Below, piece by piece: positions 21,613 through 34,022 of a stretch of DNA of 64,000 bases; position 1 is the first letter of the stretch; every line of letters begins with the position of its first letter. The translations under genes were made by a program, and so were the position numbers. The notes beneath the pieces are model-generated. The model searched no databases. It was not told where the DNA came from and saw nothing but the letters and a program-made list of their open reading frames with translations. Origin of the DNA: Scalesia atractyloides (lineage: Eukaryota; Streptophyta; Magnoliopsida; Asterales; Asteraceae); contig CAMTDV010000002.1 of NCBI GenBank assembly GCA_947069175.1, positions 6,241,054-6,305,053 of the forward strand, read 5' to 3'.

Positions 21613-21826
21613 TGTTGTGAAACAACGGTCTATTAGCAAGACGAGAACAAGGCTATAGAGATCATGTAGAGAAAAAGAATATAGAGAATGAGAATTCTTA
21701 TTCACTGATCTTAAACATCATATATGAAGGCCACTATATATAGGCACTATGACATTGATACAAATATAAATTTGATATGGGAGTTGGTAATGTTGATAGT
21801 CACTAATAAATAATACATTCATAACA
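21613..21826 (-). mobile_element. Small solo LTR S-E in the tandem array
   Basis: 214 bp bounded by TG...CA (TGTTGTGAAAC to TTCATAACA) with perfect TSD ATTCT at 21608-21612 and 21827-21831. On the minus strand a TATATATAG box near 21745 is followed by a T/C-rich region, suggesting minus orientation. The size fits a short copia or TRIM LTR. Removing it restores array copy 1. Confidence 0.75.
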
Positions 21827-23027
21827 ATTCTATTGATTTGTTTAATTGATTTATGGTTGGTATTAGTATTTAACGAATCGGATGAATGTTTGTCTATAAA
21901 TTTGGTTCACTAAATTCACTGTTTATAGATAGATATTTATGATGTTTAATTCACATCACATTATTACATGTAATACTACATCAAGTTTTTAGTAAGGGTG
22001 GTATACATGCTAAAAACTCACAAAGATTGTAGTATGTGTTAGAACACCTAGTTAGGTTCTTGTAACATGGTTGAAAAAATCACTAAGCTTGTTCAACATT
22101 CGGTAAAGCATTCTTGTACCTTAAAGAATGGTAAGAATTTCTTAAAAATAAGAACATAGTTACAAGAACTTTAAAATATGAATTTTTAAGATATGATTAG
22201 ATTTGTGAGTTTGATGGATTTATTCTAAGTCTTTTATATGTTTTTATATTCTTTTAATTTGTTTAGCTGATATATGGTTGTTATTAGTATTTAATGCACC
22301 AGATGCATGTTTAAATCTTGTTTATTATATTCATTGTGTTTAGATTTATGTAAGTTAGGTTAAATGATACATTATCACATGTATCACCAATCAAGTTTCT
22401 AGTAATTTAGGGTGGTATACATGCTCAACAACTCATAGAGATTGCAATATATGTTGAACACCTAGTTAGGTTCTTGTAACGTGGTTGTAAAGATCGCTAA
22501 ACGTGTTCAACATTTAGCAAAGCATTATTGTACCTTAAAGAATTATACACTTTCTTAAAAATACGAAGAACATAGTTACACGAACCTTTCAATATGATAT
22601 GATTAGATTTATGATCTTGATGGGTATATTCTTAGTCTTATTACATGTTTTATTAAAATGATGATTTGTTTAATTAATTTATTGTTTGTATCATTATTCA
22701 GTTTCTCGATTTATTAATTTGGTTCATTAGATTTGTTGTGTTTAGATTTTTTATGTTAAATTCACATCACATATGTATCACTACATTAAGTTTTTAGTAA
22801 TGGTGATATACATAATCAACAACTCATAGAGATTGTAATATGTGTTAGACCACCTAATTGGGTTCTTGGAACATGGTTGTTAAGATCTCTAAACTTGTTC
22901 AACATTCGGTAAAGCATTCTTTTACCTTAAAGCATTATAACACTTTCATAAAAATAAGAACATAGTTACAATAATCTTTCACTATGATTTTTTATAATAT
23001 AATAAGATTGATTTAAGAGTTTGATGG

Positions 23028-23663
23028 TGTTTTGGTAAAAAAATCTGATTAAAGATAATGTAACCAAATCTGATTTGTGAGGTAGTGTGTTTGAACATTG
23101 AACAATTGTATGATAAAAATGAAATGCAAATGCCAATGGACACAATGATTTATACGAGGAAAAAACTTTGATCTTTAGGATCTCCGGCCTAAAAAACCTC
23201 GGGTGATGGAAACTACCGATCACCAACTATATTGCACAAAAGGATTACAACTTTGGATGTTGATCAAGTGTGGTACAATGATTGTTTTCTAAAGTGAGAG
23301 CTCTGGTTTGCAATGTATGCGAATGTGTGTGTGTGCAACCATAATTGTTCTATCTAACACTTGATCAACCACTTTTGAATTAAGCTAACAACTAAGTCCG
23401 AAATTCAAGGATGACTACGTCCATGATCATTAGTGGAATTCAACATGTGCAGCATCTATTCCCGAGATTCTAGCTCAGACTTAGTCCACATCGTCCACAA
23501 CCTGCATACGAACATTAGAAAACATAGAGAACAATTGTTAAAAATTATAAGTAATGTTAAGGATCCTTGATCCTCCGGATCTTTGCACCATCCGCTAAGG
23601 ATAACTGATTCAGGCAACACTTAAGGATATATAATCCATAATTAATAAAACCTATGCCTAACA
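23028..23663 (-). mobile_element. Solo LTR S-F in the tandem array
   Basis: 636 bp starting TGTTTTGG and ending CCTAACA, with perfect TSD GATGG at 23023-23027 and 23664-23668. Removing it rejoins array copy 4 (TTTGATGG|GTATATTCTTAGTC). The minus strand begins TGTTAGGCATAGG, a common copia LTR start; orientation is a guess. The 86-codon frame at its left end is not supported as a gene. Confidence 0.8.
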
Positions 23664-24475
23664 GATGGGTATATTCTTAGTCTATGTTTTGTTATTCTAT
23701 TGATTTGTTCAATTGATTTTTGGTTGGTATTATTTTTTAATGCATGAGATGCATGTATTTTTATAAATTTGGTTCATTAAACTAATTGTGTTTATATTAT
23801 TTTGATGTCAAGTTCACATTACATTATCACATGTATCACTACATCAAGTTTTTAGTAAGGGTAACATGCATACTTAAAAAGTCGATTGTAGTGTATGTTG
23901 GACACCTAGTTATGTTCTTGAAAGATGGTGGTAAAGATCGCTAAACTTGTTCAACATTTGGTAAAGCATTCTTGTAGCTTACAAAATTATAACACCTTTT
24001 TTTGTAAATTAAGATGAACATAGTTACAAGAACCTTTCAATATGGATTTTATAATAGGATTAGATTTATGAGCTTGATGGGCATATTCTTCGTCTTTTAC
24101 ATGTTTTATTATTCTATTGATTTGTCAAATTAATTTACGGTTGATATTAGTAATAAATACATTAGATGCATGTCTGTTTATAAATTTAGTTCATTAAATT
24201 CGTTGTGTTTAGATTTATTTGATGTTTAGTTCACATCACTTTATCACATGTATCACTATATCAAGTTTTTAGTAGGGTAATATACATGCTCAACAACTAA
24301 TAGAGATTATAGTAGGTGTTGAACACCTAGTTAGGTTATTGTAAGATGGCTGTAAAGATTTCTAAATTTGTTCAAATTTCGGTAAGGCATTTCTACACCA
24401 TAAGGAATTATAACACCTTCTTAAAAATAAGAAAAACATAGTCACAATAACCTTTCAACATGTTGATAAGATTGT

Positions 24476-25866
24476 AGGATAATTTTTGAAAAAGTTGTTA
24501 ATGATAAGAATGTAAAATTCTCTTTTTTTATATTACTTAGTAACTTTCAACACTAATAATTATATTATATTGGGATAATAATGTATAATAAAATATTATG
24601 AAAAGATTAAAATCCCAAATGATGTCTTTTTTTATATATTGTCTTGAATTTATAACTTCTGCTAATTGTTTTGAATTATAGACGTACATATATTATATAC
24701 ATGTCAATTAACACTTAATGATTTACAAACTATTAAGGATTTAAGATCATAATACACAAGACTCATAAAGTGCAAGGATCAAAAGAAATCATCAAGACTA
24801 CAATGATCATGACAAATTGCAACAATTTATCTAGTGTAACAATTATCAATTACAACAATCAGCAAGTGCAACAAAGGTAAAAAACCAAAGCAACATGTGA
24901 TGAAGACTTAAGGACTAAAAAGTTCAAGAATAAAAGATTATTTACAAAGGTCGCATGCTGCATCAAGGAATCGATTAGGGATTAGAGAGAAATTAATTAA
25001 ACCTTAATTAAATGATAACAAATTAATTTTTCTTTAAAAACTTACTAGATAAGTCTCAATTGAACTAAACAAGATGATAATCAATATGAGGGCCTTTGAA
25101 TTTTGAAAATAGAAGTGTCTAGTTGGTTTCTTTTGATTTGTGAGATGTAATCATGGTGGGAGATAAGGAGTTTCTATAAATGGAAAGAAAGGGATATGTT
25201 TTACCAAACCACCACCATGCTTTGAAAATTAAACAACTAATTTGATAGATGTCAATGGTTGCTTTTTAAAAACACAAAGGTATAGGGGTGAAAAATAAGT
25301 TGGGAGTAGATTGTAGTCGTTACACAACGTTCAAGATTCAAAACCAAAGACAAAAACTGAGAAATCCATGGATCGACGGTTGATATATCAACCGTGGGAT
25401 CGACCTTAGATGTGTAAGTTTGCTTTTTCTTGTTTGTTGGGTCTTACCTGTAGATACAAACTTTTTCTAACCTTTTTTACTTACCCTTTTTACTCACAAT
25501 ACCTTTAAACTAACATCTAATCGATATCTCTCTAGTTCCTTGAAATTACACATCTAACCCAAGGAGAGATTGAAGATCAAAGAGCCAGAGAATAAAGAAG
25601 AAGTTGTGTTCAACTTAAATATTCAAATCTTGTATTAATGAGGTTATCACTAGCGTGTTGAGTGATACATTTGTAAGGGGTCTCACCATGGATTGGTGAT
25701 TCTTGTAAAACACTATTAGGAAGATAGTGTTAGGAGATTGTTCACCATTGTAATAGAGTGGTTTTTAAGGAACTTGAAGCTAGTTACTTGGTGTAGCTAG
25801 TGAATAAGGGGGTCACTACCTTAGACTAGTGAAGAAACGTAAAGACTCACTATAGTGATAGTGGGA
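24476..25866. other. Gene-free AT-rich stretch with an 18-bp palindrome
   Basis: No ORF or RNA gene recognised. A perfect palindrome CGGTTGATATATCAACCG lies at 25377-25394. The last ~250 bp (TGGTGATTCTTG, GGAAGATAGTG) reads like the end of a copia LTR or leader that continues after Gy-A2 at 36665, but I cannot place it. Confidence 0.4.
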
Positions 25867-25871
25867 AGTGG

Positions 25872-28507
25872 TGTAACATCCGTCAAAAAACGGGTTTTCA
25901 AAACCCGCTTCGTTTATTAATCGAACAATCAGTTTTAAATTTTTGCTGTTTATTTATGACTTATTTTAATTTTAAACGATACATAATTAATAAACAAATT
26001 AGAATTTATAAATTATAATTGTTAAAAAGTAAAAATAAATTAATTAAAAAGAAAAACCGGTTGTCGGGAGTCGAACCCGGGTCAGCCGGGAACCTCAAGT
26101 CTTAACTCTCTTTCACCAAACCACTCTGCCACTTGTGTTCTTTAGTAATATATCAAAACAATTAATTCAAATATCAAATCTCGATTTCAAATCAGTCAAC
26201 CGACGCGCCCAATTCGCAGTTGTCGGAAATCCCGACGATTTCGCCAATTACTGTCGGTTTATTGTGACTTAACGTGTATAATAACTCTTACATCGGTTAT
26301 AACCGATGTCCAGTCCGCGACATCAGTCATAACCGCCGGAGAATTATTGACCAACGAATCAAGACGGTAATCAGACCCAATTCATCGATATTCTTCCCTA
26401 TAAATACACACTCTAGCCTCTGATAATCTTTTCGCTCACAATCACACAAATTCTCGACGCAATTTCACTCGTCGAAATTTTTCTGCCATCACCGGACTTT
26501 CGCCGGAAAGCGAGACTCACATCAACACGGTAAATACCTCGACTCTCTCTGTTTCATTCCATTATTATACCGTTACTAACATAAATCCACCATCCAGAAT
26601 CAATCCCAGACGACGTTGTCGGAAATTCTGTTTTCGCCGGAAAACTTCTGAAATTTCCAGAATCACGCCGTGAGCCGGTATGATCATTTAAACCTACTGA
26701 TAATCGTTGCTCAGTAGTTCAATTTCACATCTAATCCATCCAAACTGTTAATTGATCCTAACAGCCGAAGTTCACAAAACAGAGCCGACGAATCCTTGCC
26801 GGAGTTCTGTGAAAGACACTGATCGGTACATCTTTTCCCCAAACCCTCTCCGTTCATTACCTTTCAATTGCTTATAATGCTTGTTAATCGAATTGGACAT
26901 GAAACAGTTGAATTATCATTATATGTGTTCTTGAGCGAAGAAGACGAAGTTCGTTTATGTTATAAGATTAATTAAAATGAGTATTATGAACGGGTTAGAC
27001 ACACAGTCCAGCGGTGGACTATGTGCAAACAAATACATACACGTCGCGAGTTCGATTCCTATCACAACCTTACTCTCTTAAATAAAAAAAATGCTCTTTT
27101 TAACCGAACCGGGATAACTCACAGAATCATGTTAAATATAATAAAAAACCGGATTATTAACCAGGTTAGACACACAGTCCAGCGGTGGACTGTGTGCAAC
27201 ACTAACTCATACGTCCCGGGTTCGAGGCTGGTTGACGGAACCGGTTCAAAGCAATTAAAATCCTTTTAAAAAAATAAATAAATGAGTTTCGGATTAAGTT
27301 AAATAGTATATAAATATAATTAAAAACATAAATATTTCGGGTTAGACACGCAGCTCAGTTGGTAGAGTTGCGTGCACGCGTACGGGAGGTCACGGGTTCG
27401 AGTCCACTCAGTGCAATAATATTCACAATTGAACCGGTCAACGGTCAACAGTCATGGTCAACGGTCAAAAGTCAACATTTTTTTTATTATTTTTATTTAT
27501 TTATTTAATTTAAAAATCAATTAAAAATACTTAAAAATAACGTTTTTAAAGTTAAAAATAGCCCTAAACTCACAAAAATATATACAGAAATCCTATTAAA
27601 ATTGTTAATAAAATCCACTTATTTACCGTACCTTTTCGTTATTAATTAGGTTAGTTATTCCTCGTCGATCAATCCTCTAAACTCGTGCGCATTCAACATC
27701 ATCCACCGAACGCACCCAATGTGAGTGAATCTCTACCAATTCCCCGTTTTAATCACATTTTGGGGTGTATCATGTGTCGCTATTATTTATTTCAATTAAA
27801 CACTTGTGCATTCATCATATTCATGATCAAATGTGTTGCCAATATATATCTATTGTTTGTGTGGTTAATGTTTAGATTAAAGTTATCATTTTCAGTACAT
27901 ACATTATCATAGGCCGCCGCTCCCCATTACCTATGAGCGTGAGCTGTTCCCCATTACCTATGAGCGTGAACGAGGCGTTGCCAACATAAGATCGGCTCCG
28001 TTTGATTGAGCCTTGATCTCACATACATCATCATAGGCCGTCCGTTTCCCATTACCTATGAGCGTGAACGAGACGTTGCCAACATATACATTGTCATTCA
28101 TATCATATACTCATGCAATGTGTTTGTGATTGTTTGTTTACATTTGTTTGTTCATGTATGATTATTGCACAATTTTCCCTATTAATTACAAAAGAAATCA
28201 ATAACAAATGTTTTTAACAAGGTTCACTCGCCACATTTTGTTGACCCAAAATTCCCCATTTTTACACATGATACAGGTGATCAAGTTGAAGAAAGAAACA
28301 TATAGGGCGGCCTAGAAGAATAAACCAGTTTAGATTTTGGATTGTTTTAGTTAATTTTTCCTTTCCTTGTATTGTATGAATTTGACTTGAAACTTTGAGA
28401 TGTAATTTGAATTTAATAAATATGAAACATATTAGTAAACATCATGAGCTTTGGTGATAACCCAATTATGCCCCGACTCTTATTCCGCTGCGGGTCGGGG
28501 TGTGACA
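25872..28507 (+). repeat. 5' LTR of Gy-A2
   Basis: 2636 bp. Antisense tRNA-like sequence 26061-26134 with perfect box A TGGCAGAGTGG and box B GGTTCGACTCC on the minus strand. TATA box TATAAATA at 26399-26406. tRNA-like array: hairpins 27000-27025 (one mismatch) and 27171-27196, Lys-like unit 27338-27414 with box B GGTTCGAGTCC. Repeats with CCCCATTACCTATGAGCGTG at 27920-28070. Confidence 0.93.
26399..26406 (+). promoter_or_regulatory. TATA box of Gy-A2 5' LTR
   Basis: CCCTATAAATACACAC context, a good plant core promoter, repeated at 34549-34556 in the 3' LTR. It is about 600 bp upstream of the tRNA-like array, so the array should be part of the element RNA leader. Confidence 0.65.
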
Positions 28508-28510
28508 GAT

Positions 28511-28523
28511 TGGTATCAGATCC
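28511..28523 (+). other. Primer binding site of Gy-A2
   Basis: TGGTATCAGATCC, one base off the tRNA-Met complement (T for G at position 11), three bases after the LTR. Confidence 0.85.
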
Positions 28524-28815
28524 ATGACTATAGGGATATAGGATAGGTTATTAGACCCTTAGAGCCAATACTATAGTTGATTAGAATTTTTAAGTTGTTT
28601 GTGTGTTACATGCAAAATTCATGATGTTTATATGCTTTATGTTTATTGTTAAAATCAATGTTTTGCAAGCATGTTCATAAGTACATATTATTATACAATG
28701 CCTATCATGAATCATATTCTCATAACATATCATATTTATGGGAGCACACACCTCACAATTCATATGATTTTTTACAACGATTTTCGTATTTTCAAATCAC
28801 ATCAAAGTGAGTTCT

Positions 28816-29003
28816 CATGACGGGCATGTAGTAACTGGAAGGGTACAAGTACCGGTAGTCGGAACGTCCTGTCTAGGCTTGGCATTCGTATAAATCCAAA
28901 ATAAAGGACCAGTTTGCCTACCTGGGGACTAACGATGAGAGTACGAAGGACCTATTAGGCCAAAGCATGCTATACCAAACGTCGTGTGAGCTAACACCAC
29001 TTT
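28816..29003 (+). other. Conserved leader block of Gy-A2
   Basis: Nearly identical to 6331-6520 in Gy-A1 and to 57428-57615 (minus) in Gy-B. An extra T at about 28881 (CTAGGCTTGGC) destroys the shared small ORF, arguing that the RNA rather than a peptide is conserved. Confidence 0.6.
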
Positions 29004-29316
29004 GAGTTGTCATTGTGTCTACACATGGACACCCTCCGACCATACATCTCGCAAACATATTTTATGGTTTTCATTCGGGTGATGCGAGTGTTAAACCGCA
29101 AATACAATGTGAATCCTACTAAGCCAATAGTCATGGGGCCCCACATGACTATACAGGCGATGGTATGGGGGACATTGGAGGCCCAAACATGAGCAAACCC
29201 AAGACATCCTATGGATGTAGTGCATTATTGATGGTTATGTTATTTTATTATTTTAAACGACACATGACACCTAAACACTCCTTAAACTCACCATCTTCCT
29301 ATGTATATTCCTGTAG

Positions 29317-30395
29317 ATGTCGGCTAGGCAGCTACGTGGAGGACGAAAGTCAAGAAGGTCAAACGAACGCTTGGCCACTCAAATTGCAAAACAAATGGCC
29401 ACGGTGCTTCCTGATATTGTAATACAAGTCCAACAAGCTCTCACCGCAAATCCTATCAACCCACCCAATCAAGAGGATCAAAACATCGACAACCCTTCCT
29501 CCAAGAAGTGCTCCTACAAACACTTCAAGTCTTGCGATCCCCCAAAGTATGAAGGGACTGAAGGTGTCACCGCTCTCCTTCACTGGTTTGAGGAAATGGA
29601 AAACACCTTCCTCAATTGCGATTGTCCCGAGGATCGCAAGGTACGTTATGCAACCGGGAGATTATTTGGGGTAGCCCTGACCTGGTGGAACACCGAGAAG
29701 GGTAAGAGAGGAGTTGAAGACGCTATGGCCTTAACGTGGGAAGAGTTAAGGGAAATAATGACAAAACGCTTTTGCCCAAGAAGCGAACTCAAGAAGTTGG
29801 AAGACGAATTCCACTCGCTGAAGCAAAGGGAAGGAGACCATACTTCCTACAACAAAAGATTTCTTGAGCTGAACCAGATGGTCCCTAACTTGTTCACCCC
29901 AGTGTACCGCTTGGTTGAACACTACATTCGAGGCCTCCCCTCGAAGATTCAAGACTCAGTCCTCAGCACTTCGCCTGCAACTCTGAAGCTGCTATGGAAT
30001 TGGCTACCGAACTTACCGAGAACCGCATCAGAAACGGTAAATTCAAGGAAGAGAAAAAGAAAGCCCCCGTTGAGGGCCAAACTTCAAACCATTCCACCTC
30101 CTCCTCAAAGTTTTCAAACAAGAGGAAACGAAATACCAGAAATTTTGCTGTCACCCAAACCAATTTCCCTATCCCTGCTGCACCCATTACTCAAGTTGCC
30201 CCTTCACCCGCACCATACAAAAGGCCATACTCCGGCCCCTATCCAAAATGCACCCGTTGCCAATACCATCACTCTCCCGAACACCCCTGTCAATATTGCA
30301 CAAGCTGTGGCCGTGCAGGTCACACCATCCAAACCTGCCGCTCACTGCAGCGAATGAACCGTAACTAACCCACAACCCAAACCCACCATCAAATA
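29317..30395 (+). pseudogene. gag: Gy-A2 gag
   Basis: ATG at 29317 in the same GTAG|ATGTCGGC context as Gy-A1. The capsid core (HWFEEMENTFLNCDCPEDRK, LTWWNTEKGKRG) reads cleanly for about 220 codons. A one-base loss near 29985 (CTT to CT relative to Gy-A1) shifts the frame; the right frame continues at 29994 through the basic linker and the CTRCQYHH...CTSCGRAGH Cys/His cluster to a TAA at 30366-30368, where Gy-A1 has CAG. Reading resumes in the same frame. The product would form the particle shell; here only the capsid part could be made intact. Confidence 0.9.
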
Positions 30396-32602
30396 ATGGC
30401 TCAAGCCCAACAACCCCTACTACTACCACCTACACAACATACGGCCCAAACCTACTACCAACCCAACTACCCCATGATGCAACCTATGCGGGCTTGCTAC
30501 AATTGTGGAGACCCAAACCACTTTAGAAACACTTGTCCACACTTGGTGAACATCATACATGCTCAAGCTCAAGCAAATCCGGTGAACCAAGCTAACCAAG
30601 CTCCTCTACCTGCGAGAGGAAGAGCTTTTAACATCAACGCCAACCAAGCTAGGGCCGACAACAACGTGGTTAACGGTACGTTTCTCATCAATGGTAGTTA
30701 TGCATCCATGTTATTTGATACTGGCGCGGATAAGAGTTTTGTGTCATTAGAATTTGAACCCATCCTCAACCAAACCCGTGATAAACTCATGGAATCCATA
30801 ACGGTGGAAGTTGCCGACGGAAAACCGGTCTCATTAAACTTCATTATCCGAAACTGTACTCTCACTCTAAACGACCACGACTTTCCAGTTGACCTCATTC
30901 CTATGAAGTTGGGAAGTTTCGACATTATAATTGGTATGGACTGGCTCAGCCAACATCATGCTGGAGTAGTTTGCCGCGAAAAGTTCATTCGCATTCCTCT
31001 TGCAGACGGTCAAACCCTACGAATCTTTGGAGAAACCCCTTCGAAAGGACTCAAACTGATGTCCTGTCTTCAAGCCCGAAAATATCTCCGCAAGAACTAT
31101 GTAGCATTTCTAACTCACGTTGTCAAGAAAGGAAACAAGGAGAAGAAACTCAAAGACATACCTGTAGTGAAAGAATTCCCGCAAGTCTTTCCCGACGACA
31201 TCTCAGGACTTCCCCCCAAGAGAGAAGTCGAATTCTGCATTGATCTTATACCTGGCGCTACACCCGTCGCAGAATCTCCTTATAGGTTAGCCCCATCCGA
31301 AATGCAAGAGCTGGCCAGTCAATTACAAGAACTGACCGACAAAGGATTCATACGTCCTAGCTCATTGCCTTGGGGTGCACCTGTTCTGTTTGTAAAGAAG
31401 AAGGATGGAACGTTCTGTATGTGTATCGATTACAGAGACTCAACAAATTAACGGTCAAGAACCGCTATCCATTACCTCGCATCGATGATCTTCTAGACCA
31501 ACTCCAGGGTGCCACCTGTTTTTCAAAGATCGACCTTCGTTCTGGCTATCATCAACTCAGAGTACATGAAGAAGACGTCCCAAAGACCGCCTTCCGAACT
31601 AGTTATGGTCATTATGAATTCATGGTCATGCCTTTTGGTCTAACCAACACTCCAGCTGTCTTCATGGATCTAATGAACAGAGTCTGCAAACCCTATCTCG
31701 ATCGTTTTGTTATAGTCTTCATCGACGACATTCTCATTTACTCAAAGTCCAAAACTGATCATGAACGACATCTTCGACTCATCCTCACACTCTTAAGAAC
31801 CGAAAAGCTCTACGCTAAATTCTCCAAATGCGAATTCTGGTTAAGAGAAGTACAATTCCTTAGACACGTCTTCAATGACAAGGGAATACATGTCGACCCC
31901 TCAAAGATCAAAGCAGTACAGGAATGGCAAGCGCCATGTACCCCAACCGAAGTAAGATCATTCCTTGGTTTGGCTGGTTACTATCGCCGTTTCATTTCAA
32001 ATTTATCTCGTATCGGTGTACCACTCACGGCTTTGACACATAAAGGGAAACCCTTCATATGGGGACCTAAACAAGAAGAAGCCTTCCAAACCCTTAAGCA
32101 AAAGCTTTGTGACGCACCTATCCTCACACTCCCCGAAGGTTGCGATGACTTTGTAGTATATTGCGACGCATCAGGGCAGGGACTGGGCTGTGTATTAATG
32201 CAAAGGGGAAAAGTGATAGCCTATGCTTCTAGGCAACTCGAAACTCATGAGAAGAACTATACTACCCACGACCTAGAACTTGGAGCCGTTGTGTTCGCTC
32301 TTAAGATATGGAGACATTACCTCTATGGTACCAAGTGTGAAATTTACACTGACCACAAGAGCCTCCAACATATCTTTAACCAAAAGGAGTTGAATATGAG
32401 GCAACGAAGATGGGTCGAACTTCTTAATGACTACGACTGTGAAATTCGGTATCATCCTGGCAAAGCAAATGTGGTGGCCGATGCACTCAGTCGAAAGGGT
32501 TATGCGAACTCCATTCGTCTTCTATGTTCGCAAATCATAACCAACATTAAAGATCAAATCCGAGAAGCTCAACATGTTTCCATAACAGAATACGACATAT
32601 GA
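30396..32602 (+). pseudogene. pol: Gy-A2 zinc knuckle, protease, reverse transcriptase, RNase H
   Basis: The chain starts with the CCHC knuckle CYNCGDPNHFRNTC (about 30495), then protease LFDTGADKSF, then RT. A one-base loss near 31437 (GAGAACTC to GAGACTC) breaks the RT finger region just after CIDYR; the second frame carries SKIDLRSGYHQLRVHE, FIDDILIYS (about 31720), RNase H YCDASGQGLG, KIWRHYLYGTKCE and TDHKSLQHIF. An in-frame TGA at 32600-32602 ends RNase H at exactly the place where Gy-A1 has a TGA. All catalytic residues visible are intact apart from the frame. Confidence 0.92.
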
Positions 32603-33988
32603 AATGAGTTATCTTGTGGAGCAGAACTTAAACTCGAAACAAAATCTGACGGCATACTGTATTATCTAGATCGCATATGGATTCTCGATCACAATAACCT
32701 TCGTGGTACCCTTATGAAAGAGGCGCACAAAACACAATACTCTGTACACCCAGGAGCCGACAACATGTATCAAGACCTTCGATACACCTACTGGTGGCCT
32801 GGCATGAAAAAGGATATTGCTGTTTTTGTTTCCAAGTGCCTTACCTGTTCTAAAGTGAAAGCTGAACATCAAAGACCCTCAGGACTTCTAGTCCAACCTG
32901 AAATACCTGTATGGAAGTGGGAAAACATAACCATGGACTTCATTACCGGGTTACCTCGCACTTCTGGTGGGTATGACACTATATGGGTAATCATTGATCG
33001 TCTTACAAAATCAGCTCACTTCATTCCGATTCGCGAGGACTTCAAAAATGAGAAGTTAGCTCGTATCTACATCAGCGAAATCGTAAGCCGTCATGGTGTA
33101 CCGTTAAGCATTATTTCAGATCGTGATGGTCGTTTCACTTCACGAACATGGCAAGCCGTACAAGCCGCTTTGGGTACACGATTAGACCTCAGTACCGCTT
33201 ATCATCCTCAAACTGATGGACAATCTGAACGCACCATCCAAACTCTTGAAGACATGCTTCGAGCATGTGTCATAGACTTCAAAGGGAATTGGGACGCTCA
33301 TCTACCATTAGTTGAATTTTCGTACAACAACAGCTATCATTCAAGTATCGGCATGGCACCTTTCGAAGCATTATATGGTCGTAAGTGCCGATCACCAATA
33401 TGTTGGCATGAAATTGGAGAAGCTCAAATCACCGGTCCAGAATTAATACAAGAAACAACAGACAAGATCCATCAAATTCGAAACAATCTTCTAGCGGCAC
33501 AAAGTCGTCAAAAGAGTTATGAAGACAAACGACGAAAGCCCTTGGAATTTAACATTGGTGACCAAGTACTTTTAAAAGTATCGCCGTGGAAGGGAGTGGT
33601 TCGTTTTGGCCAAAAAGGCAAGCTAGCACCACGCTACGTAGGACCTTTCAAGATACTCGAAAGAGTAGGACCTGTAGCATACAAGCTTGACCTACCAGAG
33701 GAACTCAACAGAATTCATCCCACATTCCACATATCGAACTTGAAGAAGTGCCTCGCCGATGAAAATCTCCATATTCCCCTAGAAGACATTCAAGTCGATG
33801 AATCTATGCATTTCATTGAAAGACCAGTAGAAATTATGGACTTCGGAGAGAAACGTTTAAGACGAAGCCGCATTCCAATTGTCAGGGTACGCTGGGAGTC
33901 GAAACGAGTACCTGAGTTTACTTGGGAACGTGAAGACTCAATGCGCGAGAAATACCCACATCTTTTTCCTGTAACTGCTACTACTTAA
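32603..33988 (+). pseudogene. pol: Gy-A2 integrase with chromodomain-like tail
   Basis: In the same frame as RNase H, separated only by the TGA. The integrase part is uninterrupted from about 32603 to the stop at 33986-33988. HHCC finger (HPGADNMYQDL to CLTCSKVKAEH), catalytic MDFITGLPR, SDRDGRFTS and HPQTDGQSERTIQTLEDMLR, GPY/F-like PRYVGPFKILERVGPVAY, then EFTWERED/KYPHLF. The latter is the chromodomain-type tail of Tekay elements, thought to guide insertion to heterochromatin. The domain looks functional if expressed by readthrough of the TGA. Confidence 0.92.
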
Positions 33989-34019
33989 ATTTCGGGACGA
34001 AATTTCTAAAAGTAGGGGA
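33987..34019 (+). promoter_or_regulatory. Stem-loop and polypurine tract of Gy-A2
   Basis: Hairpin AAATTTCG/CGAAATTT at 33987-34005 overlapping the stop codon and the tract AAAAGTAGGGGA at 34008-34019, three bases before the LTR. Confidence 0.88.
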
Positions 34020-34022
34020 TAC

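Larger units (their letters stand above)
21540..24475. repeat. Five-copy ~410-bp tandem array
   Basis: The landmark ATGATTAGATT and its variants occurs at 21549, 22193, 22599, 22999 and about 24053, and other shared phrases (TATTCTTAGTC, CACATGTATCACTA, ACACCTAGTTAGGTTCTTGTAA, GCATTCTTGTACCTTAAAG) recur in the same order. Net of two inserted solo LTRs the periods are about 425, 406, 400, 413 and 417 bp. Copies are perhaps 80% alike. No coding potential. Confidence 0.8.
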
